This document shows, in pieces, positions 20,884 through 24,646 of a DNA stretch of 24,646 nucleotides. A program made the translations under genes and the position numbers. The notes beneath the pieces were generated by a model. It saw nothing but the letters and a program-made list of their open reading frames with translations. It was not told the DNA's origin and did no database searches. The stretch's first letter is position 1, and every line of letters begins with the position of its first letter. The stretch spans positions 1-24,646 of the IMG/VR virus record IMGVR_UViG_3300032242_003400; one strand, written 5' to 3'. Source of the stretch: a virus.

Positions 20884-21611
20884 GTCATGTTCTCCAGTAA
20901 ATTCAAAAATCTCTGACTAATTACCATATTCGAAGTGTGACATTGATTTGATCTTCTACTAGGTCTATTAAATTTACATTCATTTATTGTATTTATTTCA
21001 TCGATTTCATATTGAATGTTTTTATCATCGTAATCCATTGTAGAAAATTCAATTGCATCCATATCATGCAGATCATATTTGTTTACAACTTGTATGAAAT
21101 CCTTAAAGACAACATTGTCATTTTTAACAACATTATTAATCATGACGTAGTCAACAATGCTAACTCTGTCAAAATCTAATAATTTAGGAATTAACCAATC
21201 TATACCAGATCCAGAATCATTTTCTTTTAAATAACTTTTAATTTTGCTCAAAGAATCAAAGTTAAAAGTTATAAACTTTGTCGGTATGATATTCACATTT
21301 CTCAATATGCATTTTGGAGAAAAGAATTTGCTATTTTTATAAGATGGACTAGAATAATTTAATTTATACTTGTTAAATATTTTTATATATTTTTCTAAAT
21401 CTTCAGAGGTAGATCTTACATCTGAGTCCAAAAAAGAAATGCTAGAATATTTTTTTAAATCATATTTATCATAAACTTCATGTATGGTTTTCCATCTATT
21501 TTCTATAACATCTATGAAAATAACATCATACAAATAATTATTAAGGTCTATCCAACTTGGATAGAACTCTCTTGATTTGAATATAAATACTATGTTTTTT
21601 TTACTAAACAT
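20880..21611 (-). CDS. Glycosyltransferase-like protein (DUF707-type, tentative)
   Basis: The 243-aa protein begins MFSKKNIVFIFKSREFYPSW. SISFLDSDVRSTSEDLEKY (57-75) carries a D-x-D (62-64) at the end of a hydrophobic strand, followed by a helix and KLNYSSPSY, which matches the layout of DUF707-like and GT-A folds that bind a nucleotide sugar through a divalent metal. IDWLIPKLLDFDRVSIVDYVMINN may form the acceptor side. It is coupled at both ends (ATGA with the glycosylase, single-base overlap with the 161-aa gene). Possible targets are phage DNA bases or host surface glycans; the sequence does not decide. Confidence 0.5.
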   Translation of the reverse strand: MFSKKNIVFIFKSREFYPSWIDLNNYLYDVIFIDVIENRWKTIHEVYDKYDLKKYSSISFLDSDVRSTSEDLEKYIKIFNKYKLNYSSPSYKNSKFFSPKCILRNVNIIPTKFITFNFDSLSKIKSYLKENDSGSGIDWLIPKLLDFDRVSIVDYVMINNVVKNDNVVFKDFIQVVNKYDLHDMDAIEFSTMDYDDKNIQYEIDEINTINECKFNRPSRRSNQCHTSNMVISQRFLNLLENMT

Positions 21612-22096
21612 TATCTCTTCCTAACTATGCTATCTACTTCGCTCATTCTAATGTCTGTGCCTAGTTTCTCCATTTCTTTTCTTACCATATGACCTCTACT
21701 TTGAGCGTTATCATGAGCTTTATCCCAAGATTTCAAATGCTGCTTTAGCAAAATTACCTTATGTCTTGCTCCTATAGTGTCCTTTTTATAATTTGAAACA
21801 GTGCTGTCTTTTTTGGCGTTTGCTTCTGCTAGCTTATCTGTACATCCTTCTTCTTTATATTTTTCATAAGCAGAACTAAAAGCTAGTTCATAGTCACATT
21901 CTTTTAGAGAGAGAAGAGTTTCTGCCTCTGCCAGCTTGTGAGAAAAATAATCGTACCACAAAGCCAAGTTTTCCATAAAAATATTAAGAGTGGATTCATT
22001 AAAAGCCAGTCTTGTATTATCCAAAACAATTTCTTGACCTCCAATAGTAATTGTAGTTCTAGAAACTGGTACTTTAAAATAATCTAATTCGCTCAT
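21611..22096 (-). CDS. Possible UvsY-like recombination mediator (161 aa)
   Basis: It begins MSELDYFKVPVSRTTITIGG, a short beta start, followed by long charged helices (about 35-155). The C-terminal stretch KVILLKQHLKSWDKAHDNAQSRGHMVRKEMEKLG resembles the end of T4 UvsY, where an S-R-G precedes a final basic helix. Length (UvsY 137 aa), all-helical character and position next to the replicative helicase fit a mediator that loads UvsX on gp32-coated DNA. Overall identity by eye is low, so this is a candidate call. It overlaps the helicase stop by ATGA. Confidence 0.4.
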   Translation of the reverse strand: MSELDYFKVPVSRTTITIGGQEIVLDNTRLAFNESTLNIFMENLALWYDYFSHKLAEAETLLSLKECDYELAFSSAYEKYKEEGCTDKLAEANAKKDSTVSNYKKDTIGARHKVILLKQHLKSWDKAHDNAQSRGHMVRKEMEKLGTDIRMSEVDSIVRKR

Positions 22097-23739
22097 TTTT
22101 CATCTCCTGTGTTTTTTATATCATCTGGCTTGTCTGGATCATCTGGCTTGTCTGGATCATCTAGTTCATTATTATAGCCAACGTCATTTTTAAATTTATT
22201 TTTACGCTTGCTTTCTTTCATTTTTTTATAAACTTCTTTTTGTTGTCGATCAGTATCAGATTCTTTGTCAATGCTTTTCATTTGCTGATCTTTCCAACGC
22301 CGATCATATTCCGCTCCGCTTAGCTCTCTCATTTCCAATGTGTTTTTGTCATATTCGACATGAAAAGTAAATCTACTTCTTCCGTGTCTATGTTTTATTG
22401 CAAATATTCTGGCTATGTTTGCTTCTTTTTCTTGATGCATCTGATTTATCGACCAACAACCATCCAAAGGTCTAATTTGACCATAAGAATCAGCCAAATT
22501 TGTATCATCTATTACGCCTGGACCTAGTGTGCTGTCTTTATTTTGTGCTTCTCTAGCACTTTTATTAGGCTGCATCGCTGTAAATATGCATATGTCCTCT
22601 TCAGTTGCTAGCCCTCTCAAATCTCTGACTATTCTAAATCTCGATTCCCACGTTGGCATTCCAGGATAATCTTTCATTTCTCCAATATAATCGATAACAA
22701 CTAAATCTGGTTTAAATCCAACCATGTATAATTGCTGCATGTAGGCTCTAAGAGTATTGACCGTCATGCTTCCTGCTGGAAATTGCTTAATGAGCAATAG
22801 TTTTTTGTCATCTTTATGAAGAACATTATCTTCAAAAGATTTTCTTATAGTATCCATATTCTCTCTTGCAGTGCCTATTTTTATGTTCGCTATCTGAGAG
22901 TCAAATCTCTCTGCGATTTTATCTTCATCCATTTCTAAAGAAACATACAAAACTCTTTTTCCTAATTCTTGAACATTTTTTCTAGCTGCGGAGACTAGTG
23001 CCAAACTTTTTCCAGTGCCGCTCAGTCCAATCCAAGAATATATTTCTCCCCTATGCGGACCTCCTCCTAACAAAGCGTCATCTATACTCTTGAATCCCGA
23101 AGTAAATCTTTCTTGAGTTTCTTCCTCTACCTTCATTCTTTCAAGACGTTCTTCTAGCGTCTCAAAATAATTAAGACCCTCATTGAAATTTCTATCAATA
23201 AGCAAAGCCTCTTTTAATACCGCCTGTATTTTAATCCATGTGGATTCTTCTTCTGGATCTTTTTTCATCAACTGAATTGATTCATCAAAAGCATTTTTTA
23301 AGCCCATTAACTTGGCAAAATTTAGTATTTTTTCTAAAAGATATTCTCTTGATTCTAAGTTAGGGACATATTTTTCATACAAAGATATTGTTTCTGCAAT
23401 AAACATTTGTTTTACTTTTGCAGCTTTTTTACTAACGTAATCTTCAATTTCTTGAATAACAAAAGATCTCTGTGGAAGATTTCCATATTTTTCTAAATGA
23501 AAAAATAAGCTTTCACATAAAAATTGATGAACTTCATTCGTAAAGTATTTTGGATTAATTAAATCTCTACACTGGACTGCAAACCATCTATCGTTTAGCA
23601 GTAGGGCAACTATGTTTTTCTGAAATTCTTCTGCCCAGTTATACTTTATTTCACTATCGCCGTCTGGGTTTGTATTATTTTTTAAAATCTCTTTTTCTTC
23701 TTCATTCAAATCATCTTCGAAATTATCATACTCTGTCAT
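22093..23739 (-). CDS. Replicative DNA helicase, gp41/DnaB type
   Basis: The 548-aa protein has an N-terminal helical domain (about 35-185, like DnaB N-terminal) and a RecA-like motor. This has RFTSGFKSIDDALLGGGPHRGEIYSW (211-236), Walker A GLSGTGKS (238-245), LYVSLEMDEDKIAERF (about 264-279, motif H1a), Walker B DLVVIDYIGE (345-354), the Q-containing strand ICIFTAMQPNKSA and KHRHGRSRFTF (arginine-finger region). It forms a hexameric 5'-3' helicase at the fork. The C-terminus carries a six-residue repeat (D-P-D-K-P-D) in an acidic tail. A promoter lies directly upstream. No primase domain is fused or adjacent in the window. Confidence 0.92.
   Translation of the reverse strand: MTEYDNFEDDLNEEEKEILKNNTNPDGDSEIKYNWAEEFQKNIVALLLNDRWFAVQCRDLINPKYFTNEVHQFLCESLFFHLEKYGNLPQRSFVIQEIEDYVSKKAAKVKQMFIAETISLYEKYVPNLESREYLLEKILNFAKLMGLKNAFDESIQLMKKDPEEESTWIKIQAVLKEALLIDRNFNEGLNYFETLEERLERMKVEEETQERFTSGFKSIDDALLGGGPHRGEIYSWIGLSGTGKSLALVSAARKNVQELGKRVLYVSLEMDEDKIAERFDSQIANIKIGTARENMDTIRKSFEDNVLHKDDKKLLLIKQFPAGSMTVNTLRAYMQQLYMVGFKPDLVVIDYIGEMKDYPGMPTWESRFRIVRDLRGLATEEDICIFTAMQPNKSAREAQNKDSTLGPGVIDDTNLADSYGQIRPLDGCWSINQMHQEKEANIARIFAIKHRHGRSRFTFHVEYDKNTLEMRELSGAEYDRRWKDQQMKSIDKESDTDRQQKEVYKKMKESKRKNKFKNDVGYNNELDDPDKPDDPDKPDDIKNTGDEK
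22120..22155 (-). repeat. Two exact 18-base tandem repeats in the helicase C-terminus
   Basis: The unit ATCATCTGGCTTGTCTGG occurs at 22120-22137 and 22138-22155, with a partial third copy to 22162. It is in frame and encodes a six-residue acidic/proline repeat in the disordered tail. Copy number could vary between isolates by slippage. Confidence 0.9.
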
Positions 23740-23757
23740 GCCTTCTCCTTTTTCTTT

Positions 23758-23785
23758 ATTATAGCGTTTGACAGAGATTAAACAA
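23758..23785 (-). promoter_or_regulatory. Sigma70-like promoter of the replicative helicase unit
   Basis: On the minus strand TTGTTT (23780-23785) and a perfect TATAAT (23758-23763) are 16 bases apart, in the 46-base gap after the GMP reductase stop. AAGGAGAAGG precedes the helicase ATG. Confidence 0.6.
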
Positions 23786-24646
23786 TCATCTGACTACTCT
23801 GACAAATTTAGCACACTTATTAAAGTGTTTTAGTTGTTTTGAGCCAATATATGCTCCGCAACTCCTTAATCCGCCTAAAATTTCTTGAACAACATCTTCT
23901 ACTGGACCTTTGTGCTCAATTTCAGAAACTTTGCCTTCAGATGCTCTGTATTTCTTTTTGCCGACCCCATGTTTTTCTTGAGCATAATGACTGCTCATTC
24001 CATAAAATGTAAGAGTTTTTTTACATCCATCAGAATGATATTCCCAATCCCCATCACATTCTTCCGTGCCTGCAAACATCCCTCCGACCATTACCCAATC
24101 AGAACCTCCGCATATAGCCTTGCAAATATCTCCAGGATCTTTACACCCGCCATCGCTCATAATCAGACCAAGCCTACTATCATCTGATCTTAATCCGTGA
24201 GCAGCGTGAGAACATTCTTGAACGCAAGAAAAAGTGCCGTAACCAACCCCAGTCATTTTTCTAGTTTCGCATTGAGATCCTGGTCCAATTTGAACTTTGC
24301 AAATATCAACCTTGCCATGAATTATTAATTCTTCACATATTTCAGGAGTGGTAACATTGCCAGCACATATTATGCTCTCTGGAAATTCATTCCTAACTTT
24401 TTCACAAAATTTAACAAAACTTTCCATATAGCCATTAGGAACATCAATTACAATATTCGGAGACACGCCCAGTTCATTCTGAACTTTCTTTATCTTTTCA
24501 ACATCTTCATCAGACTTTCCTATGCTAGTCCAAGCATATTCTATGCCCGATCTGCTCAGTATATTTGTCAAATTCTCAACATTATAATACTTGTGCAAAG
24601 CAGTGACCATTTTGAATTCGGACAATTTAATTGTCATCGCTTCTGA
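23786..24646 (-). CDS. guaC: GMP reductase, N-terminus outside window
   Basis: The frame has an ATG at 24637 but stays open to the window edge (codons for S-E-A precede it). By alignment with E. coli GuaC, MTIKLSEFKMVTALHKYY matches an internal helix and strand (M-A-S-A-L-A-S-F-D-I-L-T-A-V-H), so roughly 60 N-terminal residues are missing. Visible signatures are ICAGNVTTPE, KVQIGPGSQCETRKMTGVGYG with the catalytic Cys (residue 123 from that Met), IMSDGGCKDPGDICKAI, DWVMVGGMFAG, FYGMSS, and YRASEGKV...GPVEDVVQEILGGLRS. It reduces GMP to IMP with NADPH and releases ammonia. A GuaC-type rather than an IMPDH-type enzyme is favoured by the overall match and the absence of a CBS insert. Confidence 0.9.
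   Translation of the reverse strand, partial: SEAMTIKLSEFKMVTALHKYYNVENLTNILSRSGIEYAWTSIGKSDEDVEKIKKVQNELGVSPNIVIDVPNGYMESFVKFCEKVRNEFPESIICAGNVTTPEICEELIIHGKVDICKVQIGPGSQCETRKMTGVGYGTFSCVQECSHAAHGLRSDDSRLGLIMSDGGCKDPGDICKAICGGSDWVMVGGMFAGTEECDGDWEYHSDGCKKTLTFYGMSSHYAQEKHGVGKKKYRASEGKVSEIEHKGPVEDVVQEILGGLRSCGAYIGSKQLKHFNKCAKFVRVVR

Noticed and set aside
1-24646. CRISPR array, insertion sequence, transposase or integrase.
   Set aside because: No spaced direct-repeat series, terminal inverted repeats around a gene, or recombinase motifs were seen.

Overview
The window looks like part of a large, AT-rich tailed-phage genome (Caudoviricetes) with a T4-type replication and recombination module. 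The case rests on a gp32-like single-strand DNA-binding protein, a UvsX/RecA recombinase, a gp41/DnaB-type helicase and a dNMP kinase, packed with many small hypothetical genes that overlap by ATGA or TAATG and with phage-encoded nucleotide enzymes. No virion structural genes are visible. The host cannot be named, but the heptose gene hldE suggests a Gram-negative host. Most genes are on the minus strand, with small plus-strand islands at 5534-6468, 7685-8347, 9522-10653, 13022-13321 and 15119-15367.

From right to left along minus-strand transcription. 24646-18237: GMP reductase (runs off the right edge), replicative helicase, a UvsY-like candidate, a glycosyltransferase-like protein, an EndoIII-like glycosylase, small conserved proteins and a coiled-coil protein. 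18139-15371: gp32-like SSB, a strong hairpin, UvsX/RecA and two small genes. 15052-12746: an amidoligase and small proteins. 12665-10647: a Ski2/Hel308-type helicase preceded by a 13-bp palindrome. 10653-9522 (plus): a cysteine-rich protein and a small zinc-binding-like protein. 9462-8339: dNMP kinase and a ClpP-like protease. 8347-7685 (plus): a double zinc-finger TnsA-like nuclease.

7474-6469 is a roughly 1 kb gap without a convincing gene. It is visibly more GC-rich than its flanks and packed with perfect hairpins, including a textbook H-type pseudoknot. On the minus strand it is bounded by a sigma70-like promoter (7393-7420) and an intrinsic terminator (6464-6506). I read it as a roughly 920-nt ornate non-coding RNA, comparable in size and setting to the phage-associated GOLLD/ROOL RNAs but not assigned to either.

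The left 6.5 kb holds a nucleotide/sugar operon (thyA, folA, hldE) and a CCA-adding-enzyme-like gene, surrounded by small genes. Four of these encode proteins starting with an [F]-x-E-W-[LM] peptide that resembles the T4 capsid-targeting sequence, and others have looser versions. The thyA transcript has its own promoter and a leader of about 160 nt. The leader contains a canonical tRNA T-arm inside a 47-nt tRNA-like fold without an anticodon arm, and it closes with a stem that abuts the thyA start codon.
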